Shown: positions 7,080-15,710, counted from the stretch's first letter. The stretch: DNA of 56,182 nt from Pedobacter sp. (GCF_031119335.1 NZ_JAVHXT010000014.1:1-56182); one strand, 5' to 3'. Program-made: numbers and translations. The notes: generated by a model from the letters alone, not told the origin.

Positions 7080-7754
7080 ATGAAAATAAAAACTAACCAT
7101 TTAATCACTCGTATGGCTGTAGCAGCCGCAGTGATTTTCTCCGTTTCTTCGTGTTCAAAAGATGATAATGATAATATGATGAATGCAAAATTATCATTCG
7201 TTAACACTGTAGAAGGTTCGGCAGCTCAAGACATCTTTATTAACGACTCTAAAGTATCAACATCAGCAGTAGCTTATGGCAGCAGTTCCAACGAAATTTC
7301 TACCTCTGCTGGTGATAAGACCATATCTTTCAAAGATGCTAATTCGGCAACGGTAACTGCAGTAGCAGAGGTTAACACCGATGTAAACAGTTCACATACA
7401 GCTTTTTTGGTAAAACAGGCAAACGGAAGCATGGGAATTAGTTTGTACGCAAACGATAATACCTCGGCTAGTGGCAAAGCGAAAGTACGCTTCATTAACG
7501 TTATCCCGATGTTGAGCAGCACTATCAACGTTACTACCAGTGCAGGAACAAACTTAATCTCTGCCTTGGCGTTTAAAGCCGCTTCTGCTTATCAAACTAT
7601 TGATGCCAACACCAGTATGAATGTAATGATGACGGGTTCTTTGGAAGTAACTACCATTGCAGGATCTGAGTTGCAAGCCGGTAAAATTTATACCATTTGG
7701 TTTGATAGTTCTACCACTACCAAAGCTAAATACCACATTGTGGTACATAATTAA
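7080..7754 (+). CDS. DUF4397-domain lipoprotein
   Basis: 224 residues. The N-terminus has a hydrophobic signal ending FSVSSCSK, an SPII lipobox with Cys near residue 26 and a charged DDND stretch after it. The mature part is beta-rich with two similar halves (AKLSFVNTVEGS... and AKVRFINVIPML...), the pattern of DUF4397, a tandem Ig-like domain in Bacteroidota surface lipoproteins. It ends ...YTIWFDSSTTTKAKYHIVVHN, also typical. It is convergent with the TPR regulator gene across a strong terminator. Probably a periplasmic or outer-leaflet beta-sandwich protein with unknown ligand. Confidence 0.85.
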   Translation: MKIKTNHLITRMAVAAAVIFSVSSCSKDDNDNMMNAKLSFVNTVEGSAAQDIFINDSKVSTSAVAYGSSSNEISTSAGDKTISFKDANSATVTAVAEVNTDVNSSHTAFLVKQANGSMGISLYANDNTSASGKAKVRFINVIPMLSSTINVTTSAGTNLISALAFKAASAYQTIDANTSMNVMMTGSLEVTTIAGSELQAGKIYTIWFDSSTTTKAKYHIVVHN

Positions 7755-7761
7755 CAATATT

Positions 7762-7812
7762 GGCTGTCTCCGAAATAAGTGCTTCGTTATAAAAAAGGGG
7801 ACAGCCGATTTT
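7762..7812. terminator. Terminator between convergent genes
   Basis: GGCTGTCTCC (7762-7771) pairs with GGGGACAGCC (7797-7806) with one mismatch, then GATTTT. The A-run inside the loop and T-run after it could serve transcripts from both strands. Confidence 0.65.
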
Positions 7813-7824
7813 AATCCAATACTG

Positions 7825-9306
7825 TTAAACCTGCATCATCCATACATTAATATCATCAGAAGCTGGTATATCCAATTTCTTTCTAATCCGATACTTTTTT
7901 CCCTCTACCGAACGAACAGAAGTTCTGGTATATCTGGCTATTTCCTTCGTATAAAAGCCTAAACGTAATTGGGCGCAGATCAGTAAATCGGTAGTTACTA
8001 AATTGGGTGCACGCTCCATTAGCCTTTGTGTAAACACTGGGTGATACTCTTGAAACTTGATCAAAAATGCGGGATCATTGTCAACTGCTAAATTGATGAT
8101 GTCTTTTAAAACATCATCATCTATCTTATCATTCAATGTCTTTGTTTTAAGATAGACTAACTTTTCATTAAGATGTTGTCGTTTTTCTGTTAGCAATTGG
8201 TCTACTCTTCTGTGTCGTTTACGAAACCTTAACCAAAAATAGGTCAGACCCGCCGCCGCTAGCGTACAGATTGCAATGACCAATGTATAATTAGCTTTCT
8301 TTCCCTTAAAAACTACCTCTTTGTCTTTCACAATCATTTCTGAAGCAGTTTTAACCGCACGACTATCTACGGGGATAAGGCTGTCGGTAAGTTTACTAAA
8401 TTGCTTTAAATGTTCTTGCGACTTTTCTAGGTTACCAATTTCTTCGTAAAGCGAGGCCAACTTTTTATTACATGCCTTAATATTGCCTACGTTTTTAGTA
8501 CGAAGGGCTAAACTCAATGCCTTTTTGTAGTTAGTTACAGCTTTATCTAATTCTTTTTTATCTATATTGATATCGCCATAGCCCATATAAATTTCTACGG
8601 CATACTTTTCTAGGTTATGCTCTTTAGATAGTGCCAGTGAAAGATTGAAATAGTGTTTAGCAGAATCGTAGTTCTTTTTCATGAAGTAGGCCCTACCAAT
8701 ACCTACGGCTTGGATTAATGCAAAAGCTTTTGGATTACCTTTTCCACTTACCTTGTTGCCATACATGAAAGACTTTTTACGATAATACAGCAATGAATCT
8801 ACGTTTAACGGAATAGCAGTATTGCCGGTTATATTATTACCAAAAATGGAGTAAATTCTAGCGAGATTATTATTTTTAGCTTGTCTCTCAGTAATTTGTT
8901 CTGCATAAATTAACGCTTGGTTTAAGCACTCCCTGCTTTTGTCGAAAAAAAGCAATCTGCTGTAGCAATTTCCTCTAAGTGCATATAAATGCGACATTTT
9001 AGCAACCTCTCCAGATTCTAAAATCACTTTCTCCCAATTGTTCAAAAACTGAAGTGCCTCTTCAAATTGGTTTCTGTTAAACAGATGCACGCCTTTGGTT
9101 AATACCGCAGCTGTTAACCCTTTGGTATAGTTGATGCTTTTCGCATGTTCAATCGCTTTATCTGCCAGTGCAATACTTGAATCAAAATCTGTTACCTCTT
9201 TTGCACGAGCATTTAAACTATCTACACGCTGCTTAGTTACCTGAGCAGAAGCAGTAGAGAAAATAAAGAATATAGGTAGGATCGGCTTAAAAATTCTTAA
9301 AAACAT
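7825..9306 (-). CDS. TPR-repeat signalling protein with LuxR-like C-terminal HTH
   Basis: 493 residues if started at 9306 (MFLRIFKPILPIFFIFSTASAQ, a signal peptide); the frame is open to 9372, but the -7 element at 9333-9340 lies inside that extension. After the signal come TPR-like helices (about residues 30-320), one membrane helix (TLVIAICTLAAAGLTYFWL), a charged coiled linker and a C-terminal helix-turn-helix (YTKEIARYTRTSVRSVEGKKY). This layout is a common Bacteroidota one-piece sensor: periplasmic TPR domain, membrane helix, cytoplasmic DNA-binding domain. It is divergent from the lipoprotein gene at 9586. Target genes unknown. Confidence 0.8.
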   Translation of the reverse strand: MFLRIFKPILPIFFIFSTASAQVTKQRVDSLNARAKEVTDFDSSIALADKAIEHAKSINYTKGLTAAVLTKGVHLFNRNQFEEALQFLNNWEKVILESGEVAKMSHLYALRGNCYSRLLFFDKSRECLNQALIYAEQITERQAKNNNLARIYSIFGNNITGNTAIPLNVDSLLYYRKKSFMYGNKVSGKGNPKAFALIQAVGIGRAYFMKKNYDSAKHYFNLSLALSKEHNLEKYAVEIYMGYGDINIDKKELDKAVTNYKKALSLALRTKNVGNIKACNKKLASLYEEIGNLEKSQEHLKQFSKLTDSLIPVDSRAVKTASEMIVKDKEVVFKGKKANYTLVIAICTLAAAGLTYFWLRFRKRHRRVDQLLTEKRQHLNEKLVYLKTKTLNDKIDDDVLKDIINLAVDNDPAFLIKFQEYHPVFTQRLMERAPNLVTTDLLICAQLRLGFYTKEIARYTRTSVRSVEGKKYRIRKKLDIPASDDINVWMMQV

Positions 9307-9332
9307 ACGGAGGAAGCGTAAAAAACAAGTGA

Positions 9333-9340
9333 CAAAATTA
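9333..9340 (-). promoter_or_regulatory. -7 element for the TPR/HTH gene
   Basis: The reverse strand reads TAATTTTG, a full TAnnTTTG match, 27 nt before the ATG at 9306. No TTG at the expected -33 distance. It supports the shorter start. Confidence 0.5.
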
Positions 9341-9513
9341 CTAAATATTTCACATAAATAGTTGCTAATCAAAGCTAAAAAACAATTACAATCTAATCAT
9401 TCTCATTAGAGATACTTGATTATATCGAAATTAATTTCAAATATTTTCGGAAACAGGGGTAACAACTTTTAGATGTACTTGATATCTCATTGAAACAACA
9501 ATGAATATTAACC

Positions 9514-9570
9514 TTAAGTGACGTGATGGAAATTACTAGTGCAAATTGTAAAGCTGTTATCGTCACTTAA
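9514..9570 (+). promoter_or_regulatory. Inverted repeat before lipoprotein gene 9586
   Basis: TTAAGTGACG (9514-9523) and CGTCACTTAA (9561-9570) are perfect 10-bp inverted arms 37 nt apart. The second arm ends 15 nt before the ATG. They could be paired operator half-sites or a stem in the leader RNA; the distance fits either. Confidence 0.55.
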
Positions 9571-9585
9571 TAAAACCTAAAAATC

Positions 9586-10140
9586 ATGAAAAATCGTATT
9601 CAAATCATCGGAATTTTAGCATTAGCATTGGTAACTTTTTTCGCTTGTAAAAAGGATGGCGAAGAACCACAAAAGGAAGAGCGTTTTTCTGTAGCCATTA
9701 AAATTGCCGCAGAAAGAGGAGCAATAGAAAATGCCATCTTAGTGGGCAACAAAGCAGAGTTAAAAGCCGCATTGAGTAAAAAGGGAGAACCTGTTATCAT
9801 CAAAAAAGTATCTAGCAAAAACAACGTATTTGTTCCCGTACTTGATGATGTAAAACCTGTTGATCCTAGCAAAGGATGTTGGTCGGAAATATCGGCCTAT
9901 GCCGCAGCCCACATGGCAGAGTGGCAAGCGCTAGCCAACCAAACCTGTACTACAGTAATCAGATGTATTACCTGTCCAAATTCTGGTGGTGGCTTGTTTG
10001 TAATGTACGCCATTGAGCCAAACAGCCCTAACTGTAACGTGTTAGAGTTTGAGATGCAGCACAGTTTAGCGATATTTAACTATGGCGATAATGAATTAGA
10101 CAGCGAAGCGGTTGCAAGCGTAATCAGTAAAGGTAAATAA
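9586..10140 (+). CDS. Lipoprotein, function unknown
   Basis: 184 residues with an SPII signal (IQIIGILALALVTFFACKK, lipobox FFAC). The mature part has a lysine-rich front and four cysteines in GCWSE, QTCTTVIRCITCP and NCNVLEF that could form disulphides. Ends with an acidic helix. No family recognised. It is divergent from the TPR/HTH regulator, which may control it through the inverted repeat in its leader. A clear terminator follows. Confidence 0.65.
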   Translation: MKNRIQIIGILALALVTFFACKKDGEEPQKEERFSVAIKIAAERGAIENAILVGNKAELKAALSKKGEPVIIKKVSSKNNVFVPVLDDVKPVDPSKGCWSEISAYAAAHMAEWQALANQTCTTVIRCITCPNSGGGLFVMYAIEPNSPNCNVLEFEMQHSLAIFNYGDNELDSEAVASVISKGK

Positions 10141-10178
10141 CAGCATTAAGTATTTGCACACAAAGAACATGAATAATG

Positions 10179-10201
10179 AAGGGGCCGCAAAGCCCCTTTA
10201 T
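10179..10201 (+). terminator. Rho-independent terminator
   Basis: AAGGGGC (10179-10185) pairs with GCCCCTT (10192-10198) across a six-base loop, followed by TTTATCTGTTT. It ends the lipoprotein transcript. Confidence 0.7.
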
Positions 10202-10229
10202 CTGTTTAGAAACAACCAAATATTATAAC

Positions 10230-10550
10230 TCAATGATGTACCAGTTCATACACCCGGTGCATATACATTGCCTCATCTATGGCATGCACAAAATCGTGCA
10301 GCTCTGCCCTTGTAAACTTCAAGCAAATATCAGGGAAAGGTGTAGATAAAATCACTACCCTATTACCATCTGGACTATATTCAAAAAACTTATCAAAATT
10401 GAGTTGCTTAGCCACCTTGGTAAACTCGTAAAACTGAGCAAACGAGAAACTAAGTAATAAGCCAGGTTTCCAAACATTAATCATTTTACAATTATTGCAC
10501 TGCGTAATCTGTATATCGCCAGAATTTGCGATCATGGTTTTCTTGCACAT
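10230..10550 (-). CDS. DUF6686-like protein
   Basis: 106 residues, cytoplasmic. The N-terminal part has a CxxC (ITQCNNCKMINVW), like a half zinc ribbon, and a lone Cys at the start (MCKKTM). The rest is an alpha/beta domain ending in a helix (FTRAELHDFVHAIDEAMYM). The layout matches small Bacteroidota proteins I recall as DUF6686; role unknown. It is flanked by a terminator on one side and a 250-nt AT-rich region on the other. That AT-rich region holds only a small dyad (AATTATT 10580-10586 with AATAATT 10590-10596). Confidence 0.65.
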   Translation of the reverse strand: MCKKTMIANSGDIQITQCNNCKMINVWKPGLLLSFSFAQFYEFTKVAKQLNFDKFFEYSPDGNRVVILSTPFPDICLKFTRAELHDFVHAIDEAMYMHRVYELVHH

Positions 10551-10802
10551 ATCAATTAGAGCTGATGTTGCAAATAGCTAATTATTTAGAATAATTCCAA
10601 ATAAGACTTGAATTATTTTAATCAGCTATGAAAATCAGTCACTTAAAAATAATACAATCAAAACAAATCCTCATTTGTTAGCATATACAAAGAACAATAG
10701 CCGAAACTAAACCAATTTCAATGAAAGTGTTGTGGTTTTTGAAGCAATTTAAGTAATGAGAACCCAATAGCTTCATCAGGGAATAAAATAAATTTAAGAC
10801 AG

Positions 10803-11240
10803 ATGAAAAAAGAAAATATCTTAGTAGAGAGAACTTTTAATGCTCCCGTAGCCGAGGTTTGGACTGCCTTAACCGATACTAACGAAATGAAAAAATGGTA
10901 TTTCGACATCGAAAAATTTGAGCCTAAAGTTGGCTTTAAGTTCGATTTTATGGGTGGACCAGACGATGGACCAAAATACCTGCACTTATGTGAAATTACA
11001 GAAGTTGCCGAAAATGAAAAACTAGCATACTCATGGCGTTATGACAATTATCCTGGCAACACTTTAGTATGCTGGCAATTGATGGACAAAGGTGACAAAA
11101 CCATTGTTAGGCTAGTGCATTCGGATATACAAACCTTAGCCGAAGGTGGAACCGATTTCTCGAAAGAAAGCTTTACCGAAGGCTGGAATTTCATTCTTCA
11201 TACCAGCTTGAGAAATCATTTAGAAGGTGAAAGCGATTAA
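10803..11240 (+). CDS. SRPBCC/AHSA1-domain protein
   Basis: 145 residues with the START-like AHSA1 fold: [20 protein letters not shown] opening, KMKKWYF-type second helix ([11 protein letters not shown]), GGxxxx turn, and the C-terminal [19 protein letters not shown] helix. These proteins bind small hydrophobic ligands or, in eukaryotes, activate Hsp90; bacterial roles are mostly unknown. It ends four bases into the pyrD gene read from the other strand, so the two 3' ends overlap with no space for a separate terminator. Confidence 0.85.
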   Translation: MKKENILVERTFNAPVAEVWTALTDTNEMKKWYFDIEKFEPKVGFKFDFMGGPDDGPKYLHLCEITEVAENEKLAYSWRYDNYPGNTLVCWQLMDKGDKTIVRLVHSDIQTLAEGGTDFSKESFTEGWNFILHTSLRNHLEGESD

Positions 11241-12265
11241 GCTAGCGCTTTGCAGATACGTTTAATTAAGCCCGGACCTTCGTAAATAAACCCAGTATAC
11301 AACTGTACTAGCGAAGCTCCGGCTGCTAATTTTTCTTCTGCATCTTTAGCCGAATGAATACCACCTACGCCAATAATTGGAAAAGCCTTACCAGATTTTT
11401 CAGACAAATAGCGAATTACCTCTGTAGAACGATTGGTTAACGGCTTCCCACTTAAGCCGCCCATTTCGCCTTTTAGGTTTTCTGGCGCATACAAACCTTC
11501 GCGGCTGATGGTTGTGTTGGTTGCAATAACACCTGCAATTGCAGTTTCCTTTACAATTTCGATGATGTCATCTAATTGTTCGTCGGTTAAATCTGGAGCA
11601 ATTTTAAGCAGAATTGGTCGTGAAATGCTGTTCTTACAATTACGTTTTTGCAAAGTATTTAGCAGCTCCATTAAAGGCGCCTTTTCTTGCAAAGCACGCA
11701 AACCCGGGGTATTTGGCGAACTTACGTTTACCACAAAATAATCTACTACATCGAACAGTCGGTCGAAGCACTTGATGTAATCGTACACCGCTTCTTCGTT
11801 GGGCGTATTTTTGTTTTTGCCAATGTTGCCACCCACAATAATCTCCGGATGTCTGTCTTTCAGCAAACGCAAACGCTCGGCCATGGTATCTACCCCTTTG
11901 TTGTTGAAACCCATGCGGTTAATCAGCGCCGCATCTTCTGGCAGGCGAAACATACGAGGTTTATCGTTGCCAGGCTGTGGCAAAGGTGTCACCGTACCTA
12001 CCTCAATAAACCCGAAGCCCAAATTGCTCAGTGCCTCTACGTACTCTCCATTTTTATCAAAACCTGCGGCCAAACCCACCGGATTTTTAAACTTCAGTCC
12101 AAAAACCTCACGTTCTAAACCTTTAAAGCTTACATCGTAACTTCCCCGCAGCACCGATTTGCCAAAAGGAAACACGTCATTAAACCATTTAAGGCGTTTT
12201 ACCACAAAATGGTGTACATTTTCAGGGTCGAATTTAAAGAATACAGGTTTTACCAAACGATACAT
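11237..12265 (-). CDS. pyrD: Dihydroorotate dehydrogenase (quinone), class 2
   Basis: 342 residues from [12 protein letters not shown]; the upstream start at 12289 adds MLFCYLRI and is less likely. It oxidises dihydroorotate to orotate with FMN and passes electrons to quinone, the fourth step of pyrimidine synthesis, at the inner membrane. Class 2 is shown by the N-terminal helical extension (about residues 1-45) and the catalytic Ser in [11 protein letters not shown]. Other family signatures are [29 protein letters not shown] and [18 protein letters not shown] at 12270-12277 reads TATCTTCG on this strand, a near-match -7 element that would give a nearly leaderless transcript. Confidence 0.96.
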   Translation of the reverse strand: MYRLVKPVFFKFDPENVHHFVVKRLKWFNDVFPFGKSVLRGSYDVSFKGLEREVFGLKFKNPVGLAAGFDKNGEYVEALSNLGFGFIEVGTVTPLPQPGNDKPRMFRLPEDAALINRMGFNNKGVDTMAERLRLLKDRHPEIIVGGNIGKNKNTPNEEAVYDYIKCFDRLFDVVDYFVVNVSSPNTPGLRALQEKAPLMELLNTLQKRNCKNSISRPILLKIAPDLTDEQLDDIIEIVKETAIAGVIATNTTISREGLYAPENLKGEMGGLSGKPLTNRSTEVIRYLSEKSGKAFPIIGVGGIHSAKDAEEKLAAGASLVQLYTGFIYEGPGLIKRICKALA

Positions 12266-12650
12266 GATGCGAAGATAGCAAAAAAGCAAATCTTAACATT
12301 TCCTTAATTTATTTTTAGAAAAGCACCAGCAAAGCACGGTGGCAAAAGCAGTCCTTTGCTTTCGCTAATCCCGATGGAGGCCTGTACAACAAGCAAGCAA
12401 AACATAAGGAACTAAAAACAGATGGTTAACATCGGGAAACCGCTTCGCCAAGGTTTATTTTACGAAGCAAGTACAAATGGTAAAACTTATCTAATGCCAT
12501 CTTTCATTTAAATTTTTGAGAAAAATATTTAATTTTAGCAGATACTGATATAGCGTAAAGCCAACATTGCTAGGTTGTATTTGCGCTATTTTATGAGGGT
12601 TATAAATAAGTTAGCGGCCATTTTAAGCGACACTTCAAAACGACAGGAAA
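12266..12650. other. Intergenic region before the cassette-like genes
   Basis: No gene. A dyad TCCCGATG (12369-12376) / CATCGGGA (12430-12437) sits in sequence like other dispersed repeats. Near the right end GTTAGCG (12610-12616) resembles the integron R' box (GTTRRRY) and lies 34 nt before the first cassette-like gene, so it may mark the left recombination point of that array. Confidence 0.4.
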
Positions 12651-13523
12651 ATGATGAAGAAAATAGCAATAATCGGTGCGACAGGAATGTTGGGACAACC
12701 TGTTACAAAGGAATTTATTAACGCAGGTTTTGACGTTACCTTGTTGGTGCGGGACACTAACAAAGCAAAACAAATATTCGGCTCAACCGTCCGACTTGTG
12801 GAAGGCGACCTGAAAGACACGAACAAACTAAAACAATCTTTGGATGGACAAGACGGACTTTACTTAAACTTGTCTATTGAACAAAAAAGTGGCAAAACAG
12901 ACTTTCAACCAGAAAGGGACGGACTTGACAACATTCTTGAAGCCGCCAAAAATTCAAGTGTAAAAAGAGTAGGTTACTTATCTTCTTTGGTTCACTTGTA
13001 TCAGGGACAAAACGGTTTTGATTGGTGGGCGTTTGACATCAAACAAAAAGCAGTTACAAAAATCAAAAACAGCGGACTTAATTACTCCATTTTCTATCCA
13101 TCAACTTTTATGGAAAGTTTTGACAAAGGTGCATACCGACAAGGTAACAACATTGCACTCGCAGGAACTTCCAAGCATAAAATGTTTCTAATTTCGGGTA
13201 GTGACTACGGCAAACAAGTTATAAAAGCGTTTCAACTTGACAACGGAAACTACGACTATGTTGTGCAAGGACAAGATGGTTACACCGCAGACGAAGCCGC
13301 TAAGTTTTACGTTGACAATTACACAAAGAAAAAAGTTAAGATTATGAAAGCACCCGTTGGACTGTTAAAATTCTTTGGGAAGTTTACGAACAAGTTCAAC
13401 TATGGTGCAAACATTATTGAAGCATTGAACAACTATCCCGAAAAATTTGAAGCTGAAAAAACGTGGCAAGACTTAGGAAAACCGCAGGTAAAATTTATTG
13501 AATATATTAAAAAAAATGCCTGA
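12651..13523 (+). CDS. NmrA-like NAD(P)-binding protein
   Basis: 290 residues beginning MMKKIAIIGATGMLGQP, the GxxGxxG dinucleotide site of atypical SDRs. VTLLVRD after the second strand and EGDLKD in the third fit the NmrA/SDR_a5 group, which usually lacks the YxxxK catalytic pair. Such proteins act as reductases or redox sensors. It uses many GAC Asp codons, unlike neighbouring core genes, and its stop runs straight into a long dyad, so it looks like a captured single gene. Substrate unknown. Confidence 0.85.
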   Translation: MMKKIAIIGATGMLGQPVTKEFINAGFDVTLLVRDTNKAKQIFGSTVRLVEGDLKDTNKLKQSLDGQDGLYLNLSIEQKSGKTDFQPERDGLDNILEAAKNSSVKRVGYLSSLVHLYQGQNGFDWWAFDIKQKAVTKIKNSGLNYSIFYPSTFMESFDKGAYRQGNNIALAGTSKHKMFLISGSDYGKQVIKAFQLDNGNYDYVVQGQDGYTADEAAKFYVDNYTKKKVKIMKAPVGLLKFFGKFTNKFNYGANIIEALNNYPEKFEAEKTWQDLGKPQVKFIEYIKKNA

Positions 13524-13533
13524 TAAGACTGGT

Positions 13534-13651
13534 TTTGCGTCAGGCGGGCTGACGTGAAACTTGGGGATTTGTGCTTCTATTTAAGTTCAGTGCTGGCAGA
13601 CAGTTTTGTGCTCCGAAACCCGCCCGAACGCAAAGCCCGAAACCGTTATGT
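13534..13651 (+). repeat. attC-like dyad 1
   Basis: TTTGCGT-CA-GGCGGG (13534-13548) pairs with CCCGCC-CGA-ACGCAAA (13619-13634), leaving unpaired bases on one arm as in integron attC extrahelical bases. The right end is GTTATGT (13645-13651), 10 nt before the next ATG. The left partner of GTTATGT is degenerate (TGATAAG). GTTATGT departs from consensus GTTRRRY at one place. Confidence 0.55.
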
Positions 13652-13660
13652 GATATTGAA

Positions 13661-14347
13661 ATGAAACGTATCCTAATTCCAATTCTACTAAGTTTAATCG
13701 GTTGCACAAATCAACAAAAACCTGTCGAAAAGTCAATGGTCGACACTTTGGTTGAAATAGTAAAACCGACCACACAAACTAATGTTGATACAAGCTATGT
13801 TTCTCTTTTTTTAAAAATTGATGGCTCGAATACAATTGCTATCAAAAGAGGTTACTACAATCCTAAAGATTACAGCATTTATCGTCAAACGTTCTTTTTG
13901 AATGGAGAGAAGATATTTACGGATACTGGGAATTACCTCGTCGACAGCAGTAAATACAGCAGGATTATTGTCGAAAAGGGAAGTGTGCTCCTATTTATGG
14001 AATGTGACGGTCACCCAAACCTAGACTACCTGTCTGCTTACTCCATCGACATTAAGAACAAAAAGATGACTTATCTATCATCAAGTGTCTTCGACGGCAA
14101 TCCTAAAAGCAAGACGAAGCCTTTTACCGACATTGACGGAGATGGCTTTATAGAATACGGCGGTTTTGACCTCACGGAAATGCATCCCAACCCCGACTCT
14201 ATGTACTACCGTCCATCTAGCTTTTATGAAATCAGAAACGGAAAATTATTTTTCGACAGTTTGTTGACCAAAAGAGAGGACATCAAAGCAAACGCAGTTT
14301 ATTCTAAAAACCCTATAAACTTGACGGTAAGAAAACCTAAAATATAA
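13661..14347 (+). CDS. Lipoprotein, function unknown (cassette-like)
   Basis: 228 residues starting MKRILIPILLSLIGCTNQQK, an SPII signal with lipobox LIGC. The frame is open to 13571, but that extension lies inside the attC-like dyad and has no signal. The body is beta-rich and includes TDIDGDGFIEYGGFDL, an Asp-rich DxDGDG calcium-type loop as in FG-GAP/EF-hand-like repeats. No family named. Single gene between two dyads, same orientation as its neighbours. Confidence 0.65.
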   Translation: MKRILIPILLSLIGCTNQQKPVEKSMVDTLVEIVKPTTQTNVDTSYVSLFLKIDGSNTIAIKRGYYNPKDYSIYRQTFFLNGEKIFTDTGNYLVDSSKYSRIIVEKGSVLLFMECDGHPNLDYLSAYSIDIKNKKMTYLSSSVFDGNPKSKTKPFTDIDGDGFIEYGGFDLTEMHPNPDSMYYRPSSFYEIRNGKLFFDSLLTKREDIKANAVYSKNPINLTVRKPKI

Positions 14348-14352
14348 ACATC

Positions 14353-14485
14353 ACATAACAACAGGCTCAAGTCAAGCCTCGGGTGAAGTGCAAACACAAT
14401 AATTTGATTTATTTATTTAGATTAGTACGACAGGTTCTGTTGTGCAAGTAATTAAGGCTCAACGTAAACCTGCAAAACGTTATGT
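14353..14485 (+). repeat. attC-like dyad 2 (best example)
   Basis: 133 bp. ACATAAC (14353-14359) and GTTATGT (14479-14485) are perfect inverted ends. Inside each lies a second short box, CAGG (14362-14365) and CCTG (14469-14472), at nearly the R''-L''...L'-R' spacing of attC. The inner arms (AAGCCTCGGGTGAA and GGCTCAACGTAAACC) match those of dyad 3. Confidence 0.6.
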
Positions 14486-14510
14486 AGCATTTTAAAGACC
14501 GACACCACGA

Positions 14511-15035
14511 ATGAGGACACTATACAAAATATTAGGCCTTGCTATTATTGACTTTGGACTGATTTGGCTATGGGTGTATCAAATGAACCCAGACCCAAGT
14601 GTTTCAATAGGAATTATTCTTTTAGTTCCTTTTGTTTTTGTTGTTAATCTAGTAATAGCGGGGATACTTTTCCTCGTGAAAAAAAGAGAGTATTCAAAAG
14701 TATTTCTTGTAAACTCTATTATAGCGTCAACTATAATGTTTTACTTATTTGGAAAAGGAATTGACAGATACCAAAATAAAAGATTGGAAAGTTGGACTTT
14801 TCAAAAAGCCGACACCACATTTTCGTTGATAAGGTGGAAAGAAACAAACGAATTTAGTATGAGTTATAGCTTAAATCCCGGTTCTTCTTGGGACTTTTTA
14901 GACGGACGCTGTGAGTACGAAAATGGCAAATGGGTATTAAAAACCGACTCTGCGACAATGAAAATTGAAAAGAACAATCTGATTGGTTTAAGAAATCCGA
15001 CAGACACCATAAAAATGACAAAAGTGAACCGATAA
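14511..15035 (+). CDS. Membrane protein, function unknown (cassette-like)
   Basis: 174 residues. Three hydrophobic helices in the first 85 residues (YKILGLAIIDFGLIWLWVY, IGIILLVPFVFVVNLVIAGI, VFLVNSIIASTIMFYLFG), then a soluble domain of about 85 residues (FSLIRWKETNEFSMSYSLNP) that ends in beta strands. No family recognised. It lies between dyads 2 and 3 with no co-oriented partner, like the other cassette genes. Confidence 0.6.
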   Translation: MRTLYKILGLAIIDFGLIWLWVYQMNPDPSVSIGIILLVPFVFVVNLVIAGILFLVKKREYSKVFLVNSIIASTIMFYLFGKGIDRYQNKRLESWTFQKADTTFSLIRWKETNEFSMSYSLNPGSSWDFLDGRCEYENGKWVLKTDSATMKIEKNNLIGLRNPTDTIKMTKVNR

Positions 15036-15043
15036 AAAACGGC

Positions 15044-15262
15044 ACATGACAACATGTTTTAAGTTAAGCCTCCGGCGAATATTTTTTCCAATTATTTTAA
15101 AAAGATCTCTCAACTTCGGTCGAGATGAAAACAGTTCTATCTGTTAATGTAAGTTAAGTAATTAATAAACAACATAAAGCACTCAAAACTTACGCTAGTT
15201 TAGTATGATGGGTAATTTGTGTAGGTAAATTAGGTTCAACTTGAACCTGCCAACCGTCATAC
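15044..15262 (+). repeat. attC-like dyad 3, invaded by another repeat
   Basis: ACATGAC (15044-15050) and GTCATAC (15256-15262) form imperfect inverted ends. Inner words AAGTTAAGCCTCCGGCGAA and GGTTCAACTTGAACC correspond base for base to dyad 2. The centre carries AAAAAGATCTCTCAACTTCG, a word also present at 5026, so a separate dispersed repeat appears to have been inserted, which explains the greater length (219 bp). Confidence 0.5.
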
Positions 15263-15314
15263 GTCAACCCATAACAACCGTTCGTAATAAATTTCAACAC
15301 TTGACAAAAAAATA

Positions 15315-15349
15315 TTGCTTGATAAAATTATTATCGTAATATTGCAATA
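15315..15349 (+). promoter_or_regulatory. arsR promoter with overlapping operator
   Basis: TTG (15315-15317), 19-nt spacer, TAATATTG (15337-15344; 7 of 8 to TAnnTTTG). Over the -7 lies the dyad TATCGTAAT|ATTGCAATA (15332-15349), 7 of 9 symmetric positions. An almost identical site occurs at 15711. This is the expected place for ArsR to repress its own gene. Confidence 0.7.
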
Positions 15350-15364
15350 TACAATTAACAAAAA

Positions 15365-15691
15365 ATGGGAGCAACAAAAACAGAACATTTCACAGAAAGG
15401 CAAAACCAAATTGCAACCATCGCAAAAGCGTTGGGACATCCTGCAAGAATTGCAATTATCGAGTATTTAATGAAAGTAAATGAATGTATTTGTGGCGACA
15501 TTGTGAATGAACTTCCATTGGCCCAACCAACGGTTTCTCAGCATTTGAAAGAATTGAAAAATGCTGGAATTATAAAAGGAAATATCGAAGGAAACTCAAT
15601 TTGCTACTGCATTGACGAAAAAACAATCGAAATTTTAAATGTTTATTTTTCGAAAATTATAGAAACTGTTTCCAAAAGCAAATGCTGCTAA
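15365..15691 (+). CDS. arsR: ArsR-family metalloregulator
   Basis: 108 residues, winged helix-turn-helix of the ArsR/SmtB family. ALGHPARIAIIEYL opens the domain and LAQPTVSQHLKELKNAGII is the recognition helix region. The metalloid-sensing Cys pair is CxC (C41, C43 in NECICGDIV), near the position of the ELCVCDL motif; further Cys pairs lie at 80/82 (CYC) and the C-terminal KCC. It should repress the operon and release on As(III). It has two matching operator dyads, one over its own promoter and one just downstream. Confidence 0.92.
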   Translation: MGATKTEHFTERQNQIATIAKALGHPARIAIIEYLMKVNECICGDIVNELPLAQPTVSQHLKELKNAGIIKGNIEGNSICYCIDEKTIEILNVYFSKIIETVSKSKCC

Positions 15692-15710
15692 GCATTCTTT
15701 TACGCAAAAC

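Noticed and set aside
11687..12140. Two plus-strand frames across pyrD
   Set aside because: Lie fully inside a conserved enzyme gene on the other strand.
13571..13660. 30-residue N-terminal extension of the lipoprotein gene
   Set aside because: Covers the attC-like dyad and would bury the SPII signal; the start at 13661 is better.
12651..15035. Prophage or ICE origin of the cassette-like genes
   Set aside because: No integrase, phage or transfer genes and no long terminal att repeats; the attC-like dyads explain the layout better.
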